Below, in pieces: positions 1 to 8,851 of a DNA stretch of 10,016 bases. This stretch comes from Saccoglossus kowalevskii (lineage: Eukaryota; Hemichordata; Enteropneusta; Harrimaniidae). The notes beneath the pieces were generated by a model. That model was given only the letters and a program-made list of their open reading frames with translations. It had not been told where the DNA came from and made no database searches. Positions within the stretch are counted from its first letter, which is position 1, and each line of letters starts with the position of its first letter. Location: NCBI RefSeq assembly GCF_000003605.2, contig NW_003139324.1:241040-251055 (forward strand). Reading direction: 5' to 3'. A program made the position numbers and the translations under genes.

Positions 1-117
1 TTCCACGAATGAGTGGCATGACTTTTGTCCAATGAAATGTATTTTTTCGCAAAAATGTCGAAGAGACCCAAACTCTGTTAGTTCTTTGAGATTCAAGTAA
101 TATAAAAATCATATCAC

Positions 118-254
118 CTCGTATGTCCTCCTTTCCACATGTTTTGACCTATACTAATGTATTCGGGATCTTCTGTCATTTCTGGCTGACCATGCTCCCA
201 TTTACATCCCTCCGCCCATGTTTGAGCCATGTCAGCAAGCTGGTCATTCCAAAA
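118..254 (-). CDS. CAP-domain secreted protein, exon 2 (internal, partial gene)
   Basis: This exon encodes 45 codons of a CAP domain (CRISP / GLIPR1 / PI15 type, Pfam CAP), beginning FWNDQLADMAQTWAEGCKW and including EHGQPE and the family's IGQNMW motif. In the joined protein these are residues 78-122: the conserved Trp is W79, the conserved Cys is C94 and GQN is 113-115. The acceptor is TTTTAG/TTTTGG (exon starts at 254) and joins in phase 0 to exon 1, which ends in MQHM, giving the usual family order NMxxMxW. The donor is ACGAG/GTGATA at 118/117, phase 2, and the next in-frame codon beyond it is a stop, as expected for an intron. The CAP His and Glu residues of the later GHYTQ-type motif would be in exons off the left edge. 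The family assignment is firm; which CAP subfamily, and what it does, cannot be decided from two exons. Sterol binding, protease inhibition and venom or mucus roles are all known in the superfamily. Confidence 0.92.
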
Positions 255-409
255 CTAAAAGACAATTGTGATAACGTTTAGAAAAAAAAAACCTCATGAA
301 CCATTTTTATCTGTACTATACACGGTGTGAACAATTATAAAAGGGTGCGTTTGGAATTATTGGTACGTACTGTCCACGTGACTTGATTTGCCCTTCAAAA
401 AGTGTTGTA

Positions 410-424
410 CCCCCCCCCCCCCCC
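410..424. repeat. C15 homopolymer tract (G15 on the gene strand)
   Basis: Fifteen consecutive C residues lie within the CAP gene intron, preceded by TTGTA and followed by GTCATCGC. A second tract of the same length lies at 757-771. On the transcribed strand this is a G-run. Homopolymers this long are prone to slippage and sequencing error, so the exact length is uncertain. Confidence 0.9.
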
Positions 425-657
425 GTCATCGCATCCACTGCTCCCCAGAACTCCAACTTGGTACATGTTGTATATGGAACAGAGGACACGATAACAGCAG
501 TTAAAAGAATAAGGTGTCCAGTCGGGGTGGCTAACAAGTAAGTACACCCAGGACCGGGATACAGGATCGGAAAAGGCTGAATAAATTGCATCGGCCGTAT
601 GCGCTCACTGGTTGCGAAAGTTGTGAGCTGTGTGTTTTTTTCGCTAAAAACACTTTT

Positions 658-706
658 GTTTAGAAGTGGGTATATAAATAGAAAAAAATGGTTTAGAAGT
701 GAGTAT
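658..706 (+). repeat. Direct repeat, two 16-bp copies 33 bp apart
   Basis: GTTTAGAAGTGGGTAT (658-673) recurs as GTTTAGAAGTGAGTAT (691-706), with one mismatch. The spacer is A-rich and TATA-like. It sits inside the CAP intron, and no function is evident. It may be a decayed two-copy tandem repeat. Confidence 0.6.
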
Positions 707-756
707 GGTTTACGAGAGGTGGGCTTCACACCCTTACCCATTTAATGTGGAAGTAG

Positions 757-771
757 CCCCCCCCCCCCCCC
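757..771. repeat. Second C15 homopolymer tract
   Basis: Fifteen C residues followed by GGGAGCTTG, in the same orientation as the tract at 410-424 and of identical length. The flanks of the two tracts do not match, so there is no clear sign that they bound one duplicated unit. Confidence 0.9.
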
Positions 772-1470
772 GGGAGCTTGAGCCACCATTGTTTAAAATA
801 ATAAAACAAGCCACATGCAATATTCGGGCATATTTTTCATTCGTCTGCGTCAACTACTCTTACTGCATGAATACTCACGAGACACGTTCACGTATTTTTT
901 ACTATTTGTTACATATTATAACTAAATAATCGAACTTCTCTGTAAACCATAAGCCCTCTACATACAAATGACATGTGTCGCACCATATACCCTGGAACCA
1001 GGTTATAAAATCTGAATCTTTAGATTATTTTAGTTATCCTGGCGTGCGACCAAAATATAAATACCACTCTACCAGTGAGATTCCTTGACTGGTTTCTGAT
1101 CAATTATACGGGCAAAAGTTCTGAATATTTTAATTTCAATTAGTCGAATTGTCCCTAATTTGCTCTCTGAGTTCTACCATAATTTTATTCAAAATTAATA
1201 TCTGAATATCTCATTTCAAGTCTTTGACTCTATCAACATGATTGTATACGGTGCGCAATACTGCGAAAAAAACAAATATCCCTTTAAAAAAATAGTAAAA
1301 CCGAGACGGCAACACCTTTTCAAAGACGTTTTATTTGAACTTTTTGCTATTTGATTATGAATAGATCGAATGGTCTTGCTTTGATGGTATGTTCGTCGTG
1401 TAGTCTCGTCGTTAAATCGACAAGAAGATATACTAGCCCACTCGGATAGATGTAAATGAAACGAGAACGA

Positions 1471-1485
1471 GGTGGTGGTGGTGGT
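1471..1485 (+). repeat. Trinucleotide microsatellite (GGT)5
   Basis: Five GGT units lie just downstream (in the gene's sense) of the CAP exon 1 donor, about 20 bp into intron 1. On the transcript they read as ACC repeats. No function is evident. Confidence 0.85.
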
Positions 1486-1506
1486 TAAATATCGTGTTCA
1501 TCTTAC

Positions 1507-1737
1507 CATGTGTTGCATATTCGAAGACGGCGGCTCAACAGACTTTCTTAGAGTGTTATGGATATCCACAATTTCTTGTTTCTCATCCTGGTCTAACGAA
1601 CTCCTTGACAGAGACCGACGAATACGTTCCGTGTCATCGGCGTTTCTGAATTCTGTGATGCCGAAAGATTTCGCTTCTTCTTTGCAATGACAAATGGCGA
1701 TAATAGCAATTACGATGCACAGTCTCAGTACATTCAT
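1507..1737 (-). CDS. CAP-domain secreted protein, exon 1 (signal peptide, propeptide, start of CAP domain)
   Basis: This is the first coding exon, 77 codons, of a secreted CAP-superfamily protein. Residues 1-18 (MNVLRLC then a hydrophobic stretch ending CHC) form a signal peptide. Residues 19-41 are charged and end in RIRR, a furin-type site, so a propeptide may be removed. Residues 48-77 are the start of the CAP domain: EIVDIHNTLRKSVEPPSSNM matches the family pattern EIVDxHNxxRRSVxPPASNM. The start was set at the ATG at 1735-1737 (A at -3). The frame stays open further upstream only through a TTG at 1780, which is a poor start and lies almost at the predicted transcription start. The donor ATG/GTAAGATG at 1507/1506 is phase 0, a position where introns fall in other CRISP-type genes, and exon 2 continues the domain directly. 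The secreted location is inferred from the signal peptide. The specific function is unknown. Confidence 0.93.
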
Positions 1738-1797
1738 TGTTGAGCGTAGATGAGTGCTGCGACGAGGAGAACACGATGCCAATCTATGACAGGCATG

Positions 1798-1805
1798 TAT
1801 TTATA
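1798..1805 (-). promoter_or_regulatory. TATA box of the CAP-domain gene
   Basis: TATAAATA reads on the minus strand about 60 bp before the chosen ATG. Transcription would be expected to begin around 1765-1775, giving a leader of roughly 30-40 nt. A strong TATA box with a short leader fits a highly or tissue-specifically expressed secreted protein. The start site itself is inferred. Confidence 0.7.
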
Positions 1806-1914
1806 CACGGATATACATAGTACCACTAACATAGTACGGTTTATGGTTACTGATTATATGTCAATTATACACCACGTTTAAAAGACTGCCCACTGATTTA
1901 ACCTAACATTGTGA

Positions 1915-1920
1915 TGACGT
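1915..1920 (+). promoter_or_regulatory. CRE half site
   Basis: TGACGT lies about 110 bp upstream of the CAP TATA box. On its own it is a common hexamer. It is listed only because a full palindromic CRE lies 80 bp further upstream. Confidence 0.3.
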
Positions 1921-1999
1921 TTCGGGCAATGCAGACAGCAAGAGGTCATTGACCCCAGAAAATCGCACCGACCTCTTCTCAGAAACTTAACGGAAAACA

Positions 2000-2007
2000 T
2001 GACGTCA
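2000..2007. promoter_or_regulatory. Perfect cAMP-response element TGACGTCA
   Basis: The palindromic octamer TGACGTCA, extended to ATGACGTCAT, lies about 195 bp upstream of the TATA box of the CAP gene. This is the consensus binding site for CREB/ATF bZIP factors. An exact octamer on this scale could arise by chance, but its place near a TATA promoter makes a regulatory role plausible. Confidence 0.4.
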
Positions 2008-3200
2008 TGCTGGGAACTATTATAATGATATGCAGGATTTCCACTAAATTTAAAAATAGATTTTGAATTCCACTAAATGAGCTCCCGATTGAAATTACCC
2101 ACCCATGGCATTACTATGTAGACACGTTAGCCCACACAAATAGCACGAGCACACGTCACGATATTTGGAAGCACATTAAGCTGGAATGGTGCGGACATAC
2201 AGTTGACTGGTGAAATAGAATGTATTCATGGTTATACTGATGATATCAATCTCCTGAATTTCTACCTACACAGATCTTGATTGTATTAACAATGAAATTG
2301 AACAAGAAAATACATAAAATAAAATATGACATAAATGAAAGATAAAAAATGAAATACAATCGCTGTTGACTTATTATTGTCACTTAGTAGCAGTTACAGG
2401 TTGTTTTCCTTGAAATAAAATACACTTAATTGTTTTCTACTGCCTAACAATATAGAAATTCTAGTATTTAGAATAATTTTGTTAGGTATCTGAATTTTAC
2501 TTCTGCACGGTAAAATGCGTTCGTACTTTTATTCACGCTGGGTTGGATTTTCTCAAGCTATTACTAACGGTATGTTGCAAACGCCCAGTCACTAAACCAG
2601 AGTGTACGTGTTAGTATGCGAACTAGTTTGAAGGCGTCAGTATCATCTCAAGTTCATATACAAATGAGATGTTCGATTATAAGTGCACGCGTTTTTTAAT
2701 TCCGCATCTAGATCAACGTCAACACGCATAGATGTCTTGAAATCTATCTGTAAACGAAACTAATTAGTACTGCTGTTAATTGAAATGGTATACTGAGTAA
2801 ATAACTCGAGATCGAGAGTGAAAAGCTAAGCAGCACACATTCTTGTAAGAGGAGCGTGTTTTCTACGAAAGGTATTAACTCATCTTAATCAAGTGCCTGC
2901 TTCGAAGAGTTTCACCAAGTTTATTCAAATTAACGCAAATGTCAAAATTCACAGATCGTATGGAATGACAAATAACATCAGTGTTTTATTGCCATGTCTT
3001 TTTAATTTATTTTGAATATGGCATCTAATGTATGAATCATCACTGTAATAGACTGATTCGCCCCCTCAGACTACGTACAGTATTTCGCATTCTGTTTTCA
3101 GTAATCCATCAACAATGGATTCTTTTTAACGAAGAAACGCCTTTGGGCGTTTTCAATATACTAAATGCATTTCAGTTATCAACTATATAATATTGAAGAT

Positions 3201-6060
3201 TTGAAGTTTGTTTTTGAAAGCATATCACCACAGACAAGAGTCAAGACAAATAATTTGTATTGCATATTACATTTATTTATTACTTGTTAACTATGGAGAA
3301 CAAGTTTGCTTCAAGATTTGGAGTTGAAAATATGAAAGACATCGATTGATGAAGCACACTGCTCTCCAAAGGTCAATTACTCATGAAACAAACATGTATT
3401 TACTACATAGCAGTGGACCATGAAGCACAAAGCAACATATATTAAATATCCCCCATATTCACAGCTTGGAACAACAAAATGGTGACACATACGAGTACAA
3501 TTAGTGATATAGTATTTATTCTACCGTGACCTAGGCTAAAAACCTTTTACTTTTGTTAAAACGAATCAAACACTAATAAATTACATGTGCTTTGGAGGTC
3601 GACTGAACACAAATTATATATCATATTGCCATTTGAGGGTTGGAGTTTGCTGGTAAGTGCTAGATTCTGTACATTCTGATGACACAATGCTGCGAAGTTT
3701 TGGATTCAAAATGGTAACATAGTAAAATGACAATAATAGACAGATGCATCATGGGTAATTTAGTTTATTAGAGGTGACAATGTCAAATAATCTGTCAGTA
3801 CATTATTTTAATAGCAAGTCAACTTGCATATATTTGCCAATATTTAAATACCACTTACATATATAAAATAATATTATCAACCATGGCTTACCCCTAAACC
3901 AAGAGAAAATTATGTTTATTCCCAACACTATTCCTTAATTTTCATATCTCACTGTGCTAACACATTGAAATCAGTGTAGCACTTCTACACTGGGTACTCT
4001 TAGAATAACTCACTATATACATGTAGTAAGAGTACAGAGCCATTTTAGTGTTCTTGTCACCCATTCACAGGCCATAAATTAGAATGGGGATCAAAACAGA
4101 TGTATGTACTCAACCATGGCAGTTGTGGTTTTTATTTGCAAAATTGTTGGTTTCCACATAAAATGAACCGACAGACATGGGCAATCTTAGATAATACGTG
4201 TGTGGTATTTCAAATGAGAGGTTGCATAAAAGTTGACTGTATGGACCACTTCTAATGAAATACTAGTGCAATACTATGAATGATGAAAAGTATTGTAATA
4301 TGGTTGATCTGAAAGTACACCCACATTATACCATAAAGATTGTTTACATTGAATTGTGTCATGCACCAAGGCTGTTAGTAAAAATAATTGAAACTCAATA
4401 CATTTCTGATGTGTTTTATTTAAGTTCTCTCATATTAACATAATTAATATTTTTCATCTAAAACCATAGTTTATTTTCTCGTAAATTCAACATTGGCATA
4501 TTATGCATGTTGAGGGGCCACTAGAATCACCTGCTATAAATGCTATGCCTATGTTATAACATAATAACATATTTTCAATATGTTCAAATAAATATTATCC
4601 TATACACAATATTCCAACATTTTTATACAACTTAATAAAAACAGAAATTTTAAATACAGTATAATTGATATATTGAGTACAACACACAATTATTGGACAA
4701 AAAGAGAGGCATACTATTTAGTTTTTATTATTCAATAATTTATATGTACACTTTTTCCCAGTACTGTGCTGTGCTATTCTATTTGTCTAAGTCCAACACC
4801 AGTGATTACCATATTACTAAAATAAAATAATTCATACTACAGTACAAGATCAGTGTATTATAATTGTAATGAATGATGAAAGTTATGCATAGGAAAACAC
4901 AAATGGGAGGGGGACTTACATTGTCAGTAAATTATCCCATTTTTGGTCCAATTGAAGCACATATTAGATGGGTAAAATAGAGCCAATACTGTGAAGTTGC
5001 ACGATTCAAAAAAATGACATTCTCAATAATTTAAGTAAAGAGGTTTTCCATTGGGAAACAAAATTATGAGCAAACCAGTAATTGAATTACATAGTTCCTG
5101 TGATTTTTCAAGTTTAAGAAATAAAGCTTTAGAAAGTATGTCAGAGACATGGTTCCAACCTGCATTCATTAAAATAAAAACAAAATGACCACCAGTCAAC
5201 CATTTAAAGGCTGATCTGAAAATAAAAGTCTGCATTTCATTTATTCAAAGAACCAATGCATGCATTCACAGTAAGAATTTTTATTTCAGTTTGTCAACTT
5301 TGCCAGTTTTTTTCCCCTCATAGATTATTTTAAGTCAAATGGTCCAGTTTTCTGTAGGGGCTCTGTTTTGCATTTCTCATGATGAACCAAGTTTGAACAA
5401 AATCTGTTGATGCATGGCTAAAATAGAGATACAGAATTGCAGAAATGTTTGATTTTGATGATTTTTAACAGTATAATGGCTGCCATTCAGCCATATTGAA
5501 TCAAATGGCAAAACGAATAGACGTGCATAAGTACCCTAAGATGCATGATGTATGTGTGGAGTCTGAATGTAATTGGTCCATACACACACCAATACATGCA
5601 TGGATATCAACAAGGCGTTGTTGTCGACTTATCAGTACAAACCATACAGCAAAGGTGTGCAAAACAAGGGACAAGCAGTCTCTCTTTCATCAGACTAGCA
5701 ATTTGATTCATACTAAGCACTCTTTGCATTGATTTGCAACTCAACATATAACTGTGTTATAAGTACCTTTAACACGATTTTAAAAAAACAAGAAAAGATA
5801 TGATATAGACATGTTTCTTTCACATCATACAAGATACAATGTGGAAACATATTTGGAATGGAAATGCAAATACAAAGTCTGGTACAATTGAATGGGGTAG
5901 CAATTACATGCAAGTATTAAGTAAATCAATTACCAGTCAGTGACAAACTTGAAACCTAGGTAGTAAAAGGTATAAATAAGTATTATACCATTCATCTAGA
6001 TCACTTTTCATATGCTACAGGTTAATAATGTACATTGCCAACACAAGTTTACTATAATAT
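3201..6060. other. AT-rich intergenic DNA between the CAP and IMPA genes
   Basis: Nearly 3 kb without a recognisable exon, RNA gene or transposon. Short open frames occur on both strands (for example 5023-5235 minus and 5496-5732 plus). Their products match no family I know, have no repeat or membrane structure of note, and lack supporting splice sites. An extended IMPA 3' untranslated region could run into this area if the polyadenylation site at 6075 is not used. Confidence 0.55.
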
Positions 6061-6074
6061 AAAGCTATATTTTT

Positions 6075-6080
6075 TTTAAT
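6075..6080 (-). terminator. Probable polyadenylation signal of the IMPA gene
   Basis: ATTAAA, the commonest variant of AATAAA, lies about 95 nt after the IMPA stop codon on the minus strand. It is followed by a GT-rich stretch, CTTGTGTTGG (6039-6048), at the usual distance for a downstream element. Cleavage would fall around 6050-6065. No AATAAA occurs on this strand between the stop codon and about 5285, so this is the nearest candidate. Confidence 0.45.
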
Positions 6081-6174
6081 TGTTTGTTGAAAAATAAATG
6101 CCATGGTCCCTGTGTCTATAAAGTTAACAGAATGTATTTCAGGATCTGTAGAAATAATTGCCATAGATATTGTC

Positions 6175-6281
6175 TTAGTCTCGCTCCAGTAATAAGTGTT
6201 TTATGCGGTGACTTATCTGGTCTGCAAGTTTCTGACTGCTAGCTGCCAAAACACGACGGGCCATCAAGTCCAATGCACCCC
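6175..6281 (-). CDS. IMPA1: Inositol monophosphatase, last exon with stop codon
   Basis: The C-terminal exon of inositol monophosphatase, the lithium-sensitive cytosolic enzyme that hydrolyses inositol phosphates to free myo-inositol. It encodes GGALDLMARRVLAASS and a Lys/Arg-rich helix ending in LLLERD, then TAA at 6175-6177. It aligns without gaps to human IMPA1 from about residue 241 (GGPFDLMSRRVIAANN, recalled from memory) and ends at an equivalent of residue 274, three short of the human 277. The acceptor is a long T-tract then AAAG/GGGG, with the exon starting at 6281. The split Gly codon is completed by the G that ends the upstream exon, so the phases agree. This gene is likely the single invertebrate counterpart of vertebrate IMPA1 and IMPA2; the choice of symbol between those two is nominal. 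Confidence 0.95.
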
Positions 6282-6897
6282 CTTTAAAAAAAAAAAAAAT
6301 GATAAAATTGTTATATTTCACTCAACAGTGTTTAAATGAATCATCACAATGTCAGTCAAACACAAAAATACAACTGCGCCTATTGGAACACTTGTAAGAG
6401 TGTATATATTTATATTGTTTGTATTATGTTTTCTATTGTGTCAAAGAATCAGTGGTTCACACTTAAGTCTGAACGTGCTGATAGTACCACAAATATCCTT
6501 CCACTGTAAACACCTAATACAAAATCTGTGCCCAGCCTCCCACAACAACAAGGCCTCAAACTGACTAACTGCTCAAATTTTGCAGTTATTCAAGTTAACA
6601 TATACCTGGTAATGGTTGGTGCAGACTAGTACTGGTTAATAGTTGCAGAAGACTTTATAAGGGGTCCCTGGTATACTCTAGTATACTCTGGTTTACACAG
6701 ATTTAGTATGTATGGTTTACGATAACTTTATTATCAGTCTATAACCCTGGTATACAAATTACAGTTGGAAGGATAGATAAAAACAATCTTGATTCAAGAA
6801 TCTAATTGGTTTGGGAATATTTCAAATTCATATTTAAATTGCATGTATTGATATTGGCACCTCGCCATTACATCTAAAAACTAGTTTTGAGACATAC
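6282..6897 (-). other. IMPA last intron (616 bp)
   Basis: Donor G/GTATGT at 6898/6897 and acceptor TTTAAAG at 6282-6288, with a T13-14 tract immediately before the acceptor. It contains the GTATAC-rich cluster listed separately. An open frame on the plus strand (6349-6564) is hydrophobic in part but resembles nothing known and is treated as chance. Confidence 0.85.
6666..6755 (+). repeat. Cluster of GTATAC / GTTTAC motifs
   Basis: CCCTGGTATAC occurs at 6666-6676 and again at 6745-6755. Between them lie a 10-bp near-tandem (GTATACTCTA, GTATACTCTG) and two GGTTTAC copies. The cluster is inside the last IMPA intron. It may be a decayed tandem repeat, and no role is evident. Confidence 0.45.
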
Positions 6898-7049
6898 CTT
6901 CAGTATCGATCACAACCCCGCCAGCTTCTCTGACAATCAGATCACTCGCAGCATAATCCCAACAATGAATTCCAAATTCGTAGTAAGCATCAGCATTACC
7001 TCTGGCCACTTCACACATATTTAAGGCTGCTGACCCAAGTGCTCTGAAT
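6898..7049 (-). CDS. IMPA1: Inositol monophosphatase, penultimate exon (catalytic Asp, substrate-binding loop)
   Basis: This exon encodes 50 whole codons, including [30 protein letters not shown] and [11 protein letters not shown]. It aligns without gaps to about residues 190-239 of human IMPA1. Visible functional residues are the Asp of HCWD (human D220, a Mg2+ ligand), the Glu of YYEFG (human E213, inositol contact) and the Ala of GSAA (human A196, substrate contact). WDxxAxxxIVxEAGG is the second inositol-monophosphatase family signature (PROSITE IMP_2). The acceptor is TTAATAG/ATTCAG at 7049 and takes two bases from the exon before it, completing a Gly codon (GG+A). The donor GAAG/GTATGT at 6898/6897 is phase 1. 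Everything expected is intact. The other metal ligands (human E70, D90, D93) lie in exons beyond the right edge. Confidence 0.97.
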
Positions 7050-8244
7050 CTATTAAGGTAGTAAAAACAAAATATATCAGCTTGCTGTCAGGCTATGTAC
7101 ATGCATCTTACCTTGTAAAACTGATTTTTATAAAAAGATAGCCTTTTCAAAACATGCTGTATGTTTAATGAAAGCTAGGCTATTCATGTTGAGATTTTAT
7201 TCCACTGCGCAATACAAATTTGATACATAATTAAACAGTCATCAGTGTCATATTTGATGAATAAAACTTATTATAATTATTTTTTTTTTCATCAATCCCT
7301 GGACTAGTGTGAGGAGATATAACCCATGCATGTAAAGACATACACCATATAAATTCACAGCAAGCTGGTTTAGAAAGACATACAACTCATTAATCATGAA
7401 ACTAATTGCAAAATGCAATCGGTTAGGTTCATATACACAAAATAATCATCACTTAATAATATACTAACCAAAGCAACCAAAATACACACAAAGACATTAA
7501 GATTTGGGGGATAATAGCTGTAAACGTTGATGTTTTAAAAACAAATATTAATCACCAGCTACACCAAAGCCCAACTCATACACATGTTCATATATTTAGC
7601 AAATAATGATTTAATTAAAAAGACAGGGATGAGCAAATTAATTACAAATGGTGGACCTACAGGTGTCTTTTACATGGTTTTTATTTTGCTATGATTGCAA
7701 AAAAACACTATAAAAGTAGTAAATCTTTTTACTGAATTACATTAAAAACTATTTTTATAGTGAGTATTCCAATTAGTATTCCAACTGATTAAAGACATTA
7801 TTGAGGTTTGACAGATTTGAAGACATTAATATAAATTTGAGCCAAAATAAAGAATACTGGAATATGTTCTTCATATTTTCATTATTAATATTTTCATGCC
7901 ATTAGAATGCAGAAAATGAAAAAAATAAATAAATAGGATCGCCGGAATATTTTGTGAGATACAAATGTCTAACATAATGATTAAATTAGCATTTTCACAC
8001 TGGTTTTGTGGTTGGACAACATTAGGAATCATTGGTAATGACAAATTTACATATAATTTAGTCTACAGACAGTTTCAGGTATAATAGTTTTGCATTATAT
8101 AAAATGAGAAGTTTTCACCGATAATGCATTGCATATATGTACAGTAACATGTTGATATGCTTTTATTTTAAAGACAAACATTTAAATCTGATGGCACAGA
8201 CTAGGACACCATGGAAAATGGCAAATAGATGAGATGTTATTTAC
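7050..8244 (-). other. IMPA intron between alternative exon B and the penultimate exon (1195 bp)
   Basis: AT-rich intron sequence with no recognisable extra exon. I searched for a third copy of the LSQAL...HG segment, using the shared exon end CATGG/GTA as a guide, and found none with an open frame. When exon A is used, the intron extends to 8851 (1802 bp) and exon B lies inside it. Confidence 0.8.
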
Positions 8245-8359
8245 CCATGGACGCCGTCGGGCTGTGAGAGAAGACAAGATATGTTATTCTTCCATTGAGC
8301 GGTAGGATCTCTCCTTTTATGTATTCCAAAACCAACTAACATAAGTGCCTGACTCAGTT
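8245..8359 (-). CDS. IMPA1: Inositol monophosphatase, alternative exon B (diverged duplicate of exon A)
   Basis: An open exon of 115 nt between the acceptor CTCTCTAG/AACTG (8359) and the donor CATGG/GTAAAT (8245/8244). It encodes ELSQALMLVGFGIHKRRDP at the N side and LLSQPDGVHG at the C side, 39 residues counting both split codons. It starts in phase 1 and ends in phase 2, as exon A does. The ends are alike (D/E-LSQAL at the start, HG at the end), while the centre differs: the family's TEVGSSRD becomes VGFGIHKRRD, with two extra residues. All 37 whole codons are open, and both splice sites are good. It joins correctly to the penultimate exon (CAT GG + A, giving [10 protein letters not shown]). 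I infer a tandem duplicate used in place of exon A. The alternatives are a decaying unused copy or a poison exon. No transcript evidence is available here. Confidence 0.75.
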
Positions 8360-8851
8360 CTAGAGAGTGGAGTGAAGCCAACACCAATACACAAATAAAT
8401 TAGCTATCGCAGTACATGATTATTAAGCTGTGTTGTCCTGAGATATTTGCAAGTAGAATGAATCGGATTGAAATCCATAGAAGTGACATGAAGAAACACT
8501 TGTAAACATCTCAGGTATTCACAGCACACACTGTTAAGTGCATTTAGAAGTAGGGTCTGACAAGAAACAGTTCTTAGCTGTATACAGCAGTTTAGTAGTA
8601 GTAGTAGTCTGTGCTCTATATACTAGTGGAATTGGAAATCATGTTTCATTGTCAAGACCTTAACTCACAAATACTCCTAACCAGTATTGGGAAGCAGCCA
8701 CATATTTACCACGGATCAAGTTTCAGTTTTTAGCACTCCAGCCAATTTGTAATAAATAAAATAAATGTCAGGTTTTCGGAGGGCTGTGATTAGAAAGGTG
8801 ATCTATGGCATAGATATGATCTGCATATAGAAGTGTGGATTTGATAGATAC
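8360..8851 (-). other. IMPA intron between alternative exons A and B (492 bp)
   Basis: It runs from the donor G/GTATCT at 8851 to the acceptor AG at 8360-8361. At 492 bp it is too long for steric blocking of splicing between the two exons. It carries a (TAG)5 microsatellite at 8593-8607. I did not see an obvious docking/selector RNA pairing by eye. Confidence 0.7.
8593..8607 (+). repeat. Trinucleotide microsatellite (TAG)5
   Basis: Five TAG units lie in the intron between the two alternative IMPA exons. On the transcript they read as CTA repeats. There is no evident role, though the position between competing exons is worth noting. Confidence 0.85.

Larger units (their letters stand above)
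255..1506 (-). other. Intron 1 of the CAP-domain gene (1252 bp)
   Basis: This intron runs from the donor GTAAGA at 1506 to the acceptor AG at 255-256, read on the minus strand. It contains two C15 homopolymer tracts, a 16-bp imperfect direct repeat and a short GGT microsatellite, listed separately. The long open frames inside it on either strand match no family I recognise and look like chance. Confidence 0.8.
1806..3200. other. Intergenic DNA upstream of the CAP gene
   Basis: I see no coding exon, RNA gene or clear transposon here on either strand. It holds the CRE-type sites listed separately, which lie in the probable upstream promoter of the CAP gene. There are also short inverted repeats (2443-2486; 3135-3152) that are too short to call as elements. 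Confidence 0.6.

Noticed and set aside
316-741. 141-codon open frame on the minus strand
   Set aside because: It lies wholly inside the intron between the two CAP exons. It crosses the C15 tract (read as poly-Gly), and its product resembles no family. The long frame is best explained by chance.
1738-1782. Upstream extension of CAP exon 1 to a start at 1782
   Set aside because: The codon at 1780-1782 is TTG, not ATG, and lies almost at the predicted transcription start. The added residues would also hide the signal peptide behind a charged leader. The ATG at 1735-1737 fits better.
3135-3152. Hairpin AAACGCC-TTTG-GGCGTTT resembling a terminator or histone stem-loop
   Set aside because: It does not match the histone 3' stem-loop consensus, there is no histone gene nearby, and a 7-bp stem is expected by chance in 10 kb.
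5023-5235. 70-codon open frame on the minus strand
   Set aside because: There is no recognisable domain, splice context or repeat. It sits in AT-rich intergenic DNA where frames of this length arise by chance.
5496-5732. 78-codon open frame on the plus strand with several Cys and His
   Set aside because: The Cys/His spacing fits no zinc finger or toxin scaffold I know, there is no signal peptide, and no splice partners were seen.
6349-6564. 71-codon plus-strand open frame with a hydrophobic segment
   Set aside because: It is antisense within the last IMPA intron and matches no family. The hydrophobic run reflects T-rich sequence.
7321-7330. CATGG/GTTATA on the minus strand as a possible third alternative IMPA exon end
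   Set aside because: The frame leading into it reads NLYGVCLYMH and has no likeness to the LSQAL...HG segment, and no matching acceptor was seen.
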